Source: Saururus chinensis (lineage: Eukaryota > Streptophyta > Magnoliopsida > Piperales > Saururaceae). From it: 64,000 bases of DNA. Shown here in pieces: positions 12,749 to 25,279 of this stretch. Position 1 is the stretch's first letter. Each line of letters begins with the position of its first letter. Under the pieces are notes generated by a model. It did not search any database and was not told the DNA's origin. It was given only the letters and a program-made list of their open reading frames with translations. The translations under genes were made by a program, and so were the position numbers. The DNA is taken from assembly GCA_035235625.1 (NCBI GenBank), contig CP141140.1:18930685-18994684 (forward strand), in the 5' to 3' direction.

Positions 12749-12768
12749 TCTCTCTCTCTCTCTCTCTC
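12749..12768. repeat. (TC)n microsatellite
   Basis: About ten TC units lie beside the 3' end of the LINE fragment. Confidence 0.8.
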
Positions 12769-12769
12769 G

Positions 12770-13310
12770 TTAAGTAAAATAATTATATTAAGAATAAGAA
12801 GGGAGATTACAAAAGGAGCTTACTGGCCCAAGCCAAAAAATTAATCCAGAAAAGAAAATAAAGAGAGATCGACATTTAAACTCCCAACACTAACCAACTA
12901 ATCCATCCAAAAGGAAAATAAAGACAGATCTCTAACATTGAAAAGCCTCCAAATTTGTGCGAGCTTCCTGAATAATCATCGCAAGAATATCTCTCTTCTT
13001 ATTCTGGAAGAAGTGATTGTTTCACTCACGCCATACATATGGACCATGTGTGAGAGATATAAAAAGATTTAATAAGAAGGCAACTTGACTTATAACCTTG
13101 GGAAAATGAATTATTAGCCATTGAATTAACTTTGACATCAAAATCTTGAACCTCCCTCATGATATTGCAATTGTCGGCGAGAATTTTCCAAACCATTTTT
13201 GTATAAGGCCAGCTGAAAAAAAAGATATGTTTGAACTCTTCACCAATGAGCACAACAAATTGCAAGCTGAGAACTCCTCTTGCAGATTGTCCAATGTTAG
13301 AAGACCATTG
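12770..13310 (-). mobile_element. 3' fragment of a LINE (zf-RVT region)
   Basis: Read on the minus strand, this encodes a decayed C-terminal part of a plant LINE ORF2. A GEEFKHIFF...PYTKMVWKIL stretch resembles the zinc-knuckle region after the reverse transcriptase, though the expected Cys residues are partly lost. Further on, an FFQNKKRDIL...EARTNLEAF stretch is typical of the protein's end. Stop codons interrupt it. Paralogous DNA resumes on its right near 13315 (ATCCAAGTAATAAAG, as after copy A), so it is an insertion in the 3' flank of copy B. Confidence 0.65.
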
Positions 13311-13394
13311 TTGAAGTTATCCAAGTAATAAAGGAGTACTTATTTATTCTATGTTTGAAACAAAGTAAAGAATACCAATATAAATTTACATCTA

Positions 13395-13860
13395 TTGAAG
13401 ACTAAATCCTAGGGATTTAATGAGTCGAGCTTAGTTGAAGCATTGGTCGGGCTGGTTCGAGCTCAAAATTTAAACTTTGAACTCAAGGTCAAACAAGGCT
13501 CAAACTTTTAAGCTCAAATTCGACTCCATTAGAAAACTCGAGATTCGGCTCAAGCTCAAATCTCCTATGTAAGAAACTCAGGTTCATATTTAACATGGGT
13601 TAAAATCCAACAATTTATTTTTTTAAAATAATTCCTTGCAATTAATACAGATTATGTATTATAGTTTCTAAATTATATTCAAAATTAACCTTGAATCTTA
13701 TTTGAATTCACTTTGAGTTTTGTTTAAGTCAAGTAGAGTCTAGTTGAGGTGGATTTAAGCTCGACTTGAGCTAATTCAAGCTTATGTCAAGTTCGAGTCG
13801 AAGTGAAACTCAATTCAAGCTAGTCGAGTCAGCCAGCTCAACAAGCCTATTTTACCCATG
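13395..13860. repeat. Repeat rich in AGCTCGA / TCGAGCT words
   Basis: Many AGCTCAAG/CTTGAGCT-like words occur in both orientations, a texture typical of plant hAT-type non-autonomous repeats. No coding frame and no certain ends were found. Confidence 0.35.
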
Positions 13861-14626
13861 TTTCTCACTTTAAATTCATATTTTGCCTCTTTTAAAATAA
13901 ATCTAATCTTTCTATTTTTCTACAAGTTTGAATTTATATATTATATAAGGGTAATTTAGTAAAATTATTTACTTAGATTCTTTTAGATGATGTCCCGTAT
14001 AATTTAATATTAGTTTCTAATATGATATAGGCCCAACTATTTTTGCTTATGATTGTTTGTGTAATGGATATTCTTTATATATACTTGGGTAAGACCCTAT
14101 GTAATTTATGTACGATTTGACCTTGTCCTAATTATGAATATAATGATTTAAATATTTTTATATTAAAAAATAAGTGAGTTGCCTCAATAATAATTTTGTT
14201 GTTAAGTAACAAAAAAAATTTAAAAAAAATTATTTCTACTAATTTTATTGTGATAAAATAATTTTAAAAATCATGGGGCATGACAATAACTATAGCATGC
14301 AAGGGAGACCATTACTTGATATATACTTTAATTCTAATTTATTTTATTTTTTAATCTATTTTATATTTACATGCTTAATGTGTGTTCATTCTTGTTAATG
14401 TAATTGATGATAAAAAAATTATGTCCAATCTCTACTAGTAAAGAGTCTTTTATACCAAAATTTATTTCCGTTGATTCAATTAATAAACTACTTTTTTTCT
14501 TGATGAATAATAAACTACTTTTTGAATCAATGAAATGAATAAGAAATGGGGGAGTCGTACTAATTCAGCTTAAATATAGAATGTAATTTGATCCCCAGTT
14601 TAGCATTTAGTTGCACAAATTGAACG
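13861..14626 (+). repeat. Upstream DNA of copy C, left of the MULE
   Basis: It shares phrases with 10690-10830 and 28740-28900, and it contains the uninterrupted match to the MITE site near 14440-14475. It therefore belongs to the duplicated block that continues at 27332 on the other side of the MULE. Confidence 0.5.
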
Positions 14627-14765
14627 TTATTTTAAGGGCGCGTGACCTATTAGGACTAAGATTGAAACTTTATTATCGTTAAGTCTTGACTATTTCAATT
14701 TTGACTACTAAGTAACTAAAATATACGTAACTTTTAAAAAACCTAAAATACCCTTCTCCCTTTTT
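14627..14765 (+). repeat. Left target duplication and terminal repeat of the MULE
   Basis: TTATTTTAA at 14627-14635, then diverged terminal-repeat sequence up to about 14760. The outermost 30 bases seen at the right end seem to be missing or changed here, so this end may be damaged. Confidence 0.6.
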
Positions 14766-15479
14766 GCATTGAATTGCAAATTTAAGGCTCTAACCACCCA
14801 AATTTGGGATTGGCGCTATTTGCTCCTGACGAAAACCGAAGCTCCATCGATTAGAAGCTTCGTTCGGGCGATTTCATGCTCTTGTGATCCATTGCTTGCC
14901 ATCTTCCTCTCTAATTGTTGCTGCTCATAGGACCCCCACCGAGCTTTTTGACAGTGACCACCTTCTCCAGTAGTACCACCTCCACCTCCACCGCCCCCAA
15001 TTCATCGTTCCGCTGCTCTCGCATTTTCTGCTAAAACCAGACATTTTCCACTCCGTCGATTGCAAAGTTTTTGGTTCAGATTTGGAGTTTCGTATTCAAG
15101 TAGTGTGGACTCTTGTTTGTCTTTCTCGTGTTTGTAGGTCATATATTAAATGTTTGAAGTTGAAGTTTGCGGTTTTTAGTTTGTCATTTTTGGGGTTTAG
15201 TTGAGTGAGCTACTTGTTTGGGGAAATGCTTGGGTTTCTATTGTTACTAATAAACGATGTGATCCATTTCACTTATATGAAGTCAAGATTGTTGCTTTGA
15301 AGTTTTCATCTTTGTTGTTTGTGATTTTGAGGTCCGGCTGATGCCGACCATTTCTCATTTTGCGTATGTACCTATCATTAGTCAGATTCTTTACAATAAC
15401 AAAAAAATGACTCCACCGAATGACATGAAAACAAATGAAAAAAATACTGGTTTTTTCTATATATGAAATTAAATTATAA

Positions 15480-16060
15480 ATTTGTTGTTCCATACATAAG
15501 GTCAGAGTATAAATTTATTGTTCCATATATGTGTACAGAGTATAAATTTATTTTTCTATATACAAAATTAAAGTATAATTTTGATGTTCCATATATGTGA
15601 ACAAAGTATATATTTGTTGTTCTGTTTTTGTGGTTGATGTAAACAACAGAGTATATATTTGCTATTCTGTTTTTGTGTTTGATGTAAACAACAAAGTATA
15701 TATTTACTGTTCTGTGAATGTAATTATAGTATAAATTGATTGTGATTTATATGTGAATGTAATTATAGTATAAGGTCAGAGTATAAATTTATTATTCCAT
15801 ATATGTGTATAGAGTATAAATTTATTTTTCTATATACAAAATTAAAGTATAATTTTGATGTTCCATATATGTGAACAGAGTATATATTTGCTGTTCTATT
15901 TTTGTGGTTTATGTAAACAACAGAGTATATATTTGCTGTTCTGTTTTTGTGTTTGATGTAAACAACAGAGTATATATTTACTGTTCTGTGAATGTAATTA
16001 TAGTATAAATTGATTGTGATTTATATATGATCTCTGCCTTCAATAGAGTATGAATTGATT
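15480..16060. repeat. Cluster of GTATAAATTTA-type repeats (5' of the Ulp1-like gene)
   Basis: A motif like AGTATAAATTTATTGTTCC followed by ATATATGTG recurs about every 30-60 bp, and two blocks of about 200 bp (from about 15590 and from about 15890) are near copies of each other. The same motif appears in the introns and spacers further on. Confidence 0.8.
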
Positions 16061-17203
16061 GTTCCTTCTTTGTTTAAGGAATATTAATCTAAACAATTTT
16101 ATATCTATTTTTTGTGATTTCAGACATGGTTCAATACAAATCCATTCTCATTTCAATGTGGCAATTGTTCAATAAGTATAAAAGGCTATTTGGAGATGAT
16201 ACTAGAGAGATTCTAAGAGAGACTCCTTTTTGGGGAATTTTTAGTGTGTTTTTAAATGAAAATTTAAAATATAACGAGGTTGCAAAGGTTGATGAAAATA
16301 TATGGGATGTCTTGGGTATGTATGAAGCAAATAGTGGTAGATTTAGGCTAGGCCTGAAGTTAGTAGAATTAACTTCAAAAGACATTTCTCTTATTTTTGG
16401 TATACCAATGGGTGAGGTAACTATTACATTTAGTGAGAAGAGGAAAAGAAATACAGATTTTGTAAATAGGTGGCTTATGGAAGTCAAGTCATTAGATAAA
16501 CAATCTTTAGAAACAACCATTGAAGAAATTATAAGAATAGATGGCCAAAATGAAAGAGAGGACTTGGTGCGACTTTTATGCCTTTATGCATGTGTGACTT
16601 TGTTTTTCCCTACAAAGGGAACATCTATTCCATGGGGGTTCGCAAAATACATTGAAAATATACAAGATATGCGGACATATGCTTGGCCAAGGGCAATCAA
16701 AGTTAATCTCATGCATTCAATTGATTTACATGGAAAGTTCGAGCATGTCACAGGGTGCACTATGGCACTTTTGGTAAGAATAACTTCTCTCTCCTTCTCA
16801 ATTCACTTTTACGTTTTTAGTTGTTAACATATGGCTTGCTTTGTAGTATTGGATATGTGAACAGTCTACTATTATTTAAAGGAGGGACCACAATGTGTCA
16901 GTCCCTAGATTGATTAAGTGGAGCATGGCTAATCTCTCAAAATCATTTGGACAATTGGCTGATTTGACAGATGAAATGGTAATGTTTGTTGATTCATAGT
17001 AAAATTTTGAATTATTGCTTTCACAAAATTAACAAAATATTCTAATATTTAATACAGGTTAATGATGGACAATTGAAGAAGACCAATGAAGAAAAAGAAT
17101 TTTTTGAATTTTATGGGAGAGAAGAAGAGACCGATGAGGAAGTGGAGGTTGAACCATTGATTCAACCCGGAGGGCAAGAGCAAGCAGAGGAGAATTCTGG
17201 TAA

Positions 17204-18100
17204 TAGTATAAATTTATTATTTCATTGATATAATTATGAACTATAACATCTCAAGGTATAGGTGTATAATTATATATATAATATCAGAGTATAAATTTAC
17301 TCTTCTGTGTATGATACTATTATTGTTTTATAATTTAATATATAAAACTAAGGTATAATTTTGTTGTTCCATATATGAGGTTAGAGTATAAATTTATTAT
17401 TTAATATATTTGTACATAGTATAAATTTATTATTCCTATATGTGAACAGAGTATAAATTTACTCTTCTGTGTATCAGAGTATAAATTTACTCTTCTGTGT
17501 ATGATACTATTATTGTTTGATAGCCAAAGCATTAAATCAGAGTATATATTTACTGTAGTATTGTTTTTATTCCAATAATAGTATCAATAAGTAACAAGTA
17601 AACAACACTTGATGATCTTGAAATTTTTTATTTTTTTTTGTTTTTGATAAGAGGTAGACTGTTCATCATTCTGAGCACCCTTTGTGTTTTCCCACTTGTA
17701 TCTATTTCTTGCATTCCCTTTAAAAAATGAATTACAGCACTATGAATTTACTGTAAAGCATGACCTTTCAATATGAAATCAGAACAGAGTTTAAATTTAT
17801 TATCTCTTGTATTTTCTCCTTATATAAGTTTAATATAAATTTATTGTTCCATATATGTGTACAGAGTATAAATTTACTGTTACATATATAAGGTTAGAGT
17901 ATAAATTTACTATTCCATATGTGTACAGAGTATAAATTTACTATTCCATATATAATATCAGAGTATAAATTTAATGTTATGTGTATGTATTATTATTGTT
18001 TGATAGCTTAGGCATTAAATCAGAGTATAAATTTACTGTAGTATTGTTTTTATTATCTTCATTTCCCAAACATATAAATTTGTTATTCTATTACTTACAC
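17204..18100. repeat. Intronic cluster of GTATAAATTTA-type repeats
   Basis: More than ten copies of AGTATAAATTTA followed by CTCTTCTG, CTGTT or TATTCC lie inside the intron between the third and fourth exons of the Ulp1-like gene. Confidence 0.8.
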
Positions 18101-19319
18101 ATACAAATTTGCTTATCGATTGATGTAAACATATGTTGTAGGTAACAATCAACAATGCTTAGTTGATGAGTTGAAGGCAGTTGTTGAAGCGAAAGATGAA
18201 AAAATTTTGAAACTTAAAACAGCTTTGGAAGAAAAGGAAAAAAAAAGAGGAACTAGTTCAACAAATTGAAGAGATGGTAGTAGCAAGGGTAGAATCAGAA
18301 TGGACTAGTTCTAAAACTAAGGTAAGGAGGCAGTCCATGAGGCAACCCCTTCTTCTTTACCTTTGGTGGTTGATGAAGCACAATCACGAAAATTTACTTC
18401 GAAATATGAGGGTGAGATGACAACCAATGAGACACGCCAACATTCAATCTATTCAGCAACCGAGGTGCCATCAAAGATAACAAGAATCAAATGCAGGGCA
18501 CAAAAGACGAAGAACCAAGATGAAAATGATTCGGTGCATGTTTATGAAAAGGTTGAGAAGAAAGTAAGGGCCTTGAAAAGGAAGTTTGCAAAGGGGTCTA
18601 ATGATAAAGAGCCTATGAAAACAAAAAGAAATAGTGGGATTGTGTGGTCCTATCTTTCAGAAAATGACCAGAAAAAAATCATTGAATTGGAAAAAAAACA
18701 AGAGCCAATGTAAGTATTTCAAAATTTCTTTTTTAATTTTAATTACAAGGTATAAATAAACTCTCATATTAGATGATGTGAATGATTTTATTAATATTAT
18801 TAATAAATAAGCTTTTGTTAATAAACAAACTTTGAATGTGTTGCAGATCTTCAATATGGGTTTCCAAAAGTGCTAGACAAGCAAATCACAATGGAAGATG
18901 TGAAAATTTTGCTTGATCAAAAAATTTTGAACATTAATGCAAGTATTTGAGTTTTCAAATATTTTGTTTAATGCATATGAACATAGTAACTTGTTTTGAT
19001 TTTTTATTAGGTCATAGATGCCTTTTTGGAAATTCTTTTAAAAGAAATCAAGAAAGACATAGAAGATGGGAAGAATTGGTCAGAAAGTGCAACATTTTTC
19101 TTCCAGAACTCCTTATCCTTTGCAAGTATTTATCATGTAGCAAGTCATCAATTTTAATGCATGTTATTTAGTTTAAATAATTCACCAATCAATCAGTTTA
19201 ATAAAACATAGATATTTGGAAAATGGATAGAAATGTCTAGTCATTATTGTTGTGGCTTTTCTCAAATGATTTTACTTCAGCATGGTTTTGAACATTTTAG
19301 CTTGTACGTTGAAAATATA

Positions 19320-19580
19320 CCTCATCGGAGTATAAATTTAATATTCTATGTATGAAATCATAGTATAAGTTTACCATTCCATGTTTATATACAGAGTATA
19401 AATTTATTGTTCCATATATAAGGTTAGAGCATAAATTTATTATTCCTATAAGTGAACAAAGTATAAATTTATTATTCTATATAGTATAAAATTATTAGTC
19501 TATAAATAAAATTAAAGTATTAAGTTTACTTTTCCATATATGTGACCAAGAATATAAATTTATTTTTTTATATATTATTA
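19320..19580. repeat. Intronic cluster of GTATAAATTTA-type repeats
   Basis: Six or more copies of the same motif lie in the intron just before the exon that carries the HWHF motif. Confidence 0.75.
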
Positions 19581-20583
19581 GACATAATATAGCTTGAGTA
19601 ATTGACTAATGAGTTCTTGTTAAAACAGGAATATTTGGAAAATGGGAAGAAAGAGGAAATGAGAAGGTTTATCTTTGACCCATATTTAGATAAATGTGGG
19701 AAAATAAGATATCAAAATTTTCCTATTGCATCAAATCTAAAGGATGATGGACATGGACGATATCATTGGCACTTTATGTTAAGTGATGATAAGATAGGAG
19801 AATGGATGCACTACAATTTGTGTAAATCAAAAAGACTTTCACTTGACCAATATGAGAAAGATGCCATGAAGTTGGTAAATTTCCTTCTATTGCAAGAATA
19901 AATTCTAGTTTACTTACAATAATAATTATGTATTGTGTGTATTAAGTAAAATTATACTTTTATTCTCTGACATGTGATTTTTTTTTACAGAAAAATGAAT
20001 TGGTTGAATATTCAAAAGAGAAGATGAAAAGAAGAGTTGAATTAGACATTTCAACGCAAGACTTGATGGGAGAGTTCATTGAAGTAAAAAATATTGCAAA
20101 ACAGTCAAAACAATTGTAAGTTTTGAATTTTTTTTTGAAGAAACACATGTTAACAACAAAGAAATAATATGGGTCTAATATTAACTTACTATTTGCAGAG
20201 ATGATAGTGACATCTTCATGTGCTACTATATATATGAAATAGTCAAAGGACATAAAGTAAAGGAAAATTTAGAAGATGGATCAATTGAAAAATTTAGAGC
20301 CCAAATGATCCATATGTTCTTGAATGATGATCAATAGGAAGAGAAGACCTTACAGGAAAAAGAAAAGGTAAATGCAGTGACATCTATTTTTTATGAACAT
20401 CTATGTTTGTTTATATGTGAAATTAAAGTATAATTTTGTTGTTCCATATATGAGGTTAGAGTATAAATTTGTTTTTCTATATATGAAATTAAAGTATATA
20501 TGTGAGCAGAGTATATATTTACTGTTTTGTTTTGTGGTGCTTAGTTTAGTGCTTTCATGGGCATTCCCTTTTCATGGTTTCTC

Positions 20584-20914
20584 CTTACTATGATCCCTAA
20601 ATCAGTAAATAGCTGGCCAATTTTTGCCACCACGCTCTTCCTTATGGGCCTCACTATTAGTTAGTGGTACTTGTGCAAATAATCTCATGTTCGCAGAGGT
20701 GGTCCCAACAAAGCACCGGACTATGATCTATGGCTATGATTCATAGGCTGTGAAATTGATGTATGGTTTAGTGCCTGAAGCTTTGGCCCTCTCAAGAGGA
20801 CTATTATCCATGATGGTAATTCCATTTGGTTTGTGCTGCCTGTTTTATAGCCCCTTGTATCTTACATTCAAGCGAGACAGGGAGAACACTAGAATTATGG
20901 GTTTGAAAGAGTAG
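20584..20914 (+). pseudogene. Captured fragment of a major-facilitator transporter gene
   Basis: The + strand encodes WPIFATTLFLMGL, then after a one-base shift MFAEVVPTKHRTMIYGYD, then EALALSRGLLSMM, PFGLCCLFYSPLYL and KRDRENTRIM. These match conserved phrases of plant spinster-like MFS transporters. Between the second and third phrases an internal segment is missing, and stops occur (a TAG after GYDS; final TAG 20912-20914). No host copy is in the window. It lies between two copies of the MULE's own spacer repeat, so it was probably captured by the element, as in Pack-MULEs. It is a non-functional relic. Confidence 0.75.
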
Positions 20915-20989
20915 GAATTTACATAAGGAGGCTTATGGAGGATAAACTGGTGCACTCATCTGAATTTGATCAACACATAACAATGTTGG

Positions 20990-21165
20990 AGCACTATATT
21001 TGTTGTTCTGCTTTGTGGTGGATGTAAACAACAAAGTATATATTTATTGTTTTGTTCTATGGTGGATGCAAATAACATAGTATATATTTATTGTTCTATA
21101 ATTATAGTATAAATTGATTGTGATTTGTACATGATCTCTCCCTTCAATAGAGTATAAATTGACTA
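20990..21165. repeat. Spacer repeats after the MFS fragment
   Basis: GTATATATTTATTGTT copies, with the phrase TTTGTGGTGGATGTAAAC, close to that seen before the MFS fragment (near 20530) and near 25540. Confidence 0.7.
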
Positions 21166-22185
21166 TTATGATGATATATTTACCTTTTCTTTTGAAAATT
21201 AAATTCTTAATTTTAAAATTTTGGTTTTTATTATATTGTGGTGAATGTTGAGCGCAGTTGTTCTTGTGTGTTCAGTATGTAGGAAACAGGCCCTAACAAT
21301 ATTTTGGTTGCACTTGATTTTCTTAATCCCTGGATAGTTTTCAGCTTTTCAGAACTACAATTTGATTAATCCTCACTTTCATCTCAAATTTTACCTTTTC
21401 TAATTTGCTAATACACTAGTTTTCTTTGTTGGAAGAAGCTTATTCAATAATTCCTTTAGTACCTACTGATAGCAAATTGATCAGAGAATAAATTATTTAT
21501 CATTCTGGATATGTTTAAACCTTTCTCGACTTCCTCGAAGAAAGCAATATATGAGTTGGTATGTGGGAATCAGATGCTTGTGCATGGACAATAAAAATAT
21601 GTTTGAATTAATGTCAGTCATAGCAATGTGATGTTGATTATAGAATTAAAACATTTTTTTTCCTTGAGATGACTGCCATGTCTTGTGCCTAAGTGTGACA
21701 TTTGTTTATGCAGGAGCAACTTAGATGATCATCCAGAAGCTTCTTGTGGTGAATAACATAGAGGAATGATTCAAGTGCAGAAGCCAACTTCGTGTGAAAA
21801 CTGATTTTGTGTTGTAAAATGTATTTTGTAACAAATGACTTCATGATGAAATTGTTATAGCAACAATTTGCTAACACATATAGGAACCATTTGCTAACAC
21901 ATATGGGGGCTATCAGCCCATTAGGAACCATTTTATTTGAAAACCTATTCAAAGCATTATGCTCATGTGCCTTGGTAGCTTGTGACTCCATATCAACAAC
22001 AAAAAACCATTTGCTATATATGTTAGGCTGCCAATACCATATCGTTTGTCAAAATAATCATGGCTGCTGGTTTTAGGGTATACCCATAAAAATAAAAATT
22101 GGCTAAGGGATTACAATAAACTTGGCCTTTACATAATTTTTTGTGACACCTAACTTCATGATAAAATTATAATTGTGTGAATTAT
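21166..22185. other. Unrecognised MULE interior, possibly more captured DNA
   Basis: Composition is less AT-rich than the flanking repeat spacer, and the GTATAAATTTA motif is absent. A possible splice acceptor (TTTATGCAG) lies near 21713. No protein family is recognised. Confidence 0.35.
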
Positions 22186-22490
22186 AGTATATTTATACTA
22201 TGATTCTAACAAAGTATAAATTTACTATGGTACATGACTCTAAGGCATGACCTTTTAATATGAAATCAGAACAGAGTATAAATTTACTGTGGTAGATGAC
22301 TTTTCAATAAAAAAATAATTTACAGCAGTATGAATTTAATGTAAGGCATGACCTTTTAATATGTAATCAGAATAGAGTATAAATTTACTGTGGTACATGA
22401 CTTGTCAATATAAAATCGTAAAGTGAATAAAAGTAAATTTATATTGTGATTCTCACAGAGTATAAATTTACTGTAACACTAAATTAATGG
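22186..22490. repeat. GTATAAATTTACTGTGGTA repeats between the two MULE genes
   Basis: Several units of about 65-125 bp combine GCATGACCTTTTAATATG and GAGTATAAATTTACTGTGG, a longer variant of the repeat that fills the introns. Confidence 0.75.
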
Positions 22491-22699
22491 TTTAGTACAT
22501 GAAGGGAAATTAAAATGTCAACTAAGTAATGCCTTTTGAATATGAAATTATGATTTGCATATTAAAATTGAAAATTATGTATTCCTAAAACAAAAATAAT
22601 AAAAAAAACATTTATATATGAGGGACTACAAAGCCTCTTTACATGATTTTTTGTTGTGGTGACCAAGTTTACCACATCGACCATATTTAATTTTTCTTT

Positions 22700-24961
22700 T
22701 TATTTTCTCACCAAGAGAAGGAATCCTCTTCTTCTTGGCCTCCCAGGTTGCCTTCTTGTTAATGGTGGCAATACTAAATTTTCTTCATCTGGTTTTTCAA
22801 AGGTAGGAATAGGATTGATCGGCTGAGAGTAAGAGTTTTCAAAAAACTCTTTTGTAAAGTACTCATCACAATAAGAACGAGGATCTTTTCCACTCTTCAT
22901 CAACGCAGCAATTGCATGTGAGCATGGAAAACTATTTATCTGCCAACAAAAACAGGAACACTCATGAGTTTTAATATTCACATATGCAGATGGGGTTGAC
23001 ATAACTTCATACACATTTGGAGTAGAACCAACCACCACCCAAGTGATGCAAGTATTGATATTATCAGACAATTTTTTCTCCATTATTGGACAAAGAACAC
23101 TTGTCCAGCTGCTTGCCTGAATATTACGCTCCATCATCATATTCATAATTTTGACCCATATAGAATCAATCATCTTCATAATTGGTAAGTGTCTTTTATA
23201 ATTGATCTATGAATTGAAGCTTTCTGCAACATTTGAAGACAAATCACCATAACGCTTACCCTTGAAGTAAGCATTTGTCTAATTTTCATTAGGAGGATTT
23301 TCAAAGAAACTAATAACTTGTTGACCACCCTCTATTTTTAGCACCTCCAATTTCTTGTGAAACAATGTTGGTGTTGTTGCATTTGCACACTCTATTAGCA
23401 TAAAATCCATTTTGTTATGAACATGCTTGGTCCTTCCTCTCAAACAATTCCTCAAATTTGTCCTTAGGTGATATGAGCAATAGGCATGTGGAAAATAAGG
23501 GAACACTTATGTCATTCCTTCAACAAGTCCCTTGTTTCGATATGAAACAATAGTTAGCTGACGAGAAGGATTTAATATTTTCTTCAATTCTTCAAGAAAC
23601 CATCTCTAGTTATCTAAATTCTCAGAATCAACAATAGCATATGCTAGTGGAAAAATGCCTAATAAAATAGACAAAAAAATATAACATCAAGAGTATGAAA
23701 AAAATGATCTACTTCAGAAAAGAATAAAATTATACTCTATAGTAAAAAAAACAATTAAAGCAAAGTATATTGAGAAATATACTATTAACAAATAACATAT
23801 AAAATGAAAAATATATAAACAAACTCTCTAGAATAAGAGATTTTTTTTTACCTTGGTTACCATTTTTACCAGTAGCAGCCAACAAATGTCCTTTATAATG
23901 ACCGTTCAAATGAGTACCATCCAAGAATAAAACTGGGTGACAATACTCAAATCCAGAAATGCATGCAGAAAAGGACACAAATACCCTTCTAAAACATAAA
24001 TTTAGATAATTAATATCCAATACTACATGACTACCAGGGTTAGTACTTAAAATAGCCCTGGCGTACCAATGAAGACCATTGTAAGATGTTGAATGATCAC
24101 CATAGACCTGATTTTGAGCCTTTTGTACACTCTTCCAAGCAACTTTATATGAAATATCAACACCATAATTAGTGTTGAATTCACGCACTACATCAATTGG
24201 GCGAGTAAGGGGCTTGTTCACAACTTGGCTCAACAACTCATTAGAAACAATCTTAGCTGTCATCCTCGAGTTCTTCTTTGTTCGCACAGCAAAACCACAT
24301 GTATGAATAGTATTTAGATTAAGAATATACAAAAATTATTCCAGTTATCTTTCCTTCCATGAACTTGCCATTCACATCTAGTGGATTCCTTGAATTTACA
24401 TTCTGCAGTCACTCTATTTGCATCATTTTTTACATACTTAAACTAGAAGCCAACTTGAATAGCATAGTGACACAATTTACGCCTGAACTCTTGGACTCCT
24501 CCAACAAACTTTTACCCAACATGACTTATTTCATTGGACCAATTTTTAGTCATAAGCATTGAATCTTTAAGTGAGGAGGAAGGAAGATCAAAGTTAGTCA
24601 CCTCATCAAACACACTGCCATTAATACTCTGGATATTGCTACTTGACAAATAATTACTAAAACTGGGCTGGCAACCAATGGACACATCACTAGAAATCGA
24701 AATATCCGTAATAGAAACATCAATAGTCTTAACTCCAAGATTGGAAGCAAGTAAGAATAAATTTTCCATGTCAACATCATTGTGAAGATTACAACATGTA
24801 TGGCCCGATAAAGAGTAAGACAACCTCACATTCTCAACATTCAAGTTGCTCCATCGTTCACAAATCATAGAAATCAAGCCCTTGTGTGTGTTCTTGATAT
24901 CAACCTGAATAACAGTAGTATTAGTAATGTATTTGCACATTAAAAGAAGAAATGAATCCAT
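22700..24961 (-). pseudogene. mudrA-type MULE transposase, inactive
   Basis: Minus strand, starting MDSFLLLM at 24961. Parts in order: N-terminal MuDR-like region (24961-24515), the zinc-related MuDR DNA-binding region (about 24510-24350), transposase core with DGTHLNGHYKGHLLAA (about 23930-23865), an intron at about 23850-23660, the rest of the core with VAESFN, and a SWIM zinc finger (C-x-C...PCSHA, about 22960-22910). Breaks: TAA at 24512-24514, TAG at 24443-24445, a frameshift near 24330, and several stops between 23620 and 23200. The second catalytic Asp, expected in an S-D-R motif, is Tyr (codon 23540-23542). The protein could not have cut DNA even if translated. Confidence 0.9.
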
Positions 24962-25279
24962 TAACCTACATATAATGAAACATTAATTATTATAATGAAA
25001 AAGAAATATTTATAATAATATGGAGAACAACTATACAATTTTGATTCATAATAAATCACAAAAAATGGTAACAAGGGAAAAAATCAATTCAATGGTACAC
25101 AATAAATAATGATTCCAATTGATGAGAATAGTAAAATTATACTATGTAATAAACAAAGTATGAAATTTATGAATTCTGCATCATAATCATAATTATAATT
25201 ATAATAAAATTGTACATTTTTCCAACAATTTCAAGTATAATGTAAGTGTAGGTTTTGCTAAACTTAGAAATATTAATCT

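Larger units (their letters stand above)
16124..20337 (+). pseudogene. Ulp1-like cysteine protease gene of the MULE (DUF1985 + peptidase C48), inactive
   Basis: Plausible exons are about 16124-16771, 16847-16978, 17059-17203, 18142-18712, 18846-18930, 19015-19140, 19630-19871, 19990-20118 and 20199-20337. The first exon has a DUF1985-type region (LTSKDISLIFGIPMG). The middle is acidic and coiled-coil. The last exons resemble an Ulp1 (SUMO protease) fold, with a HWHF motif for the catalytic His. Such genes are carried by plant MULEs; their role in transposition is unknown. Defects: an in-frame TAA at 16877-16879, an extra A in a nine-A run (18238-18246), and loss of the Cys-Gly expected in the D-C-G active-site motif at 20211/20212, where DDSDIFMC is read. 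It cannot make an active protease. Confidence 0.75.
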
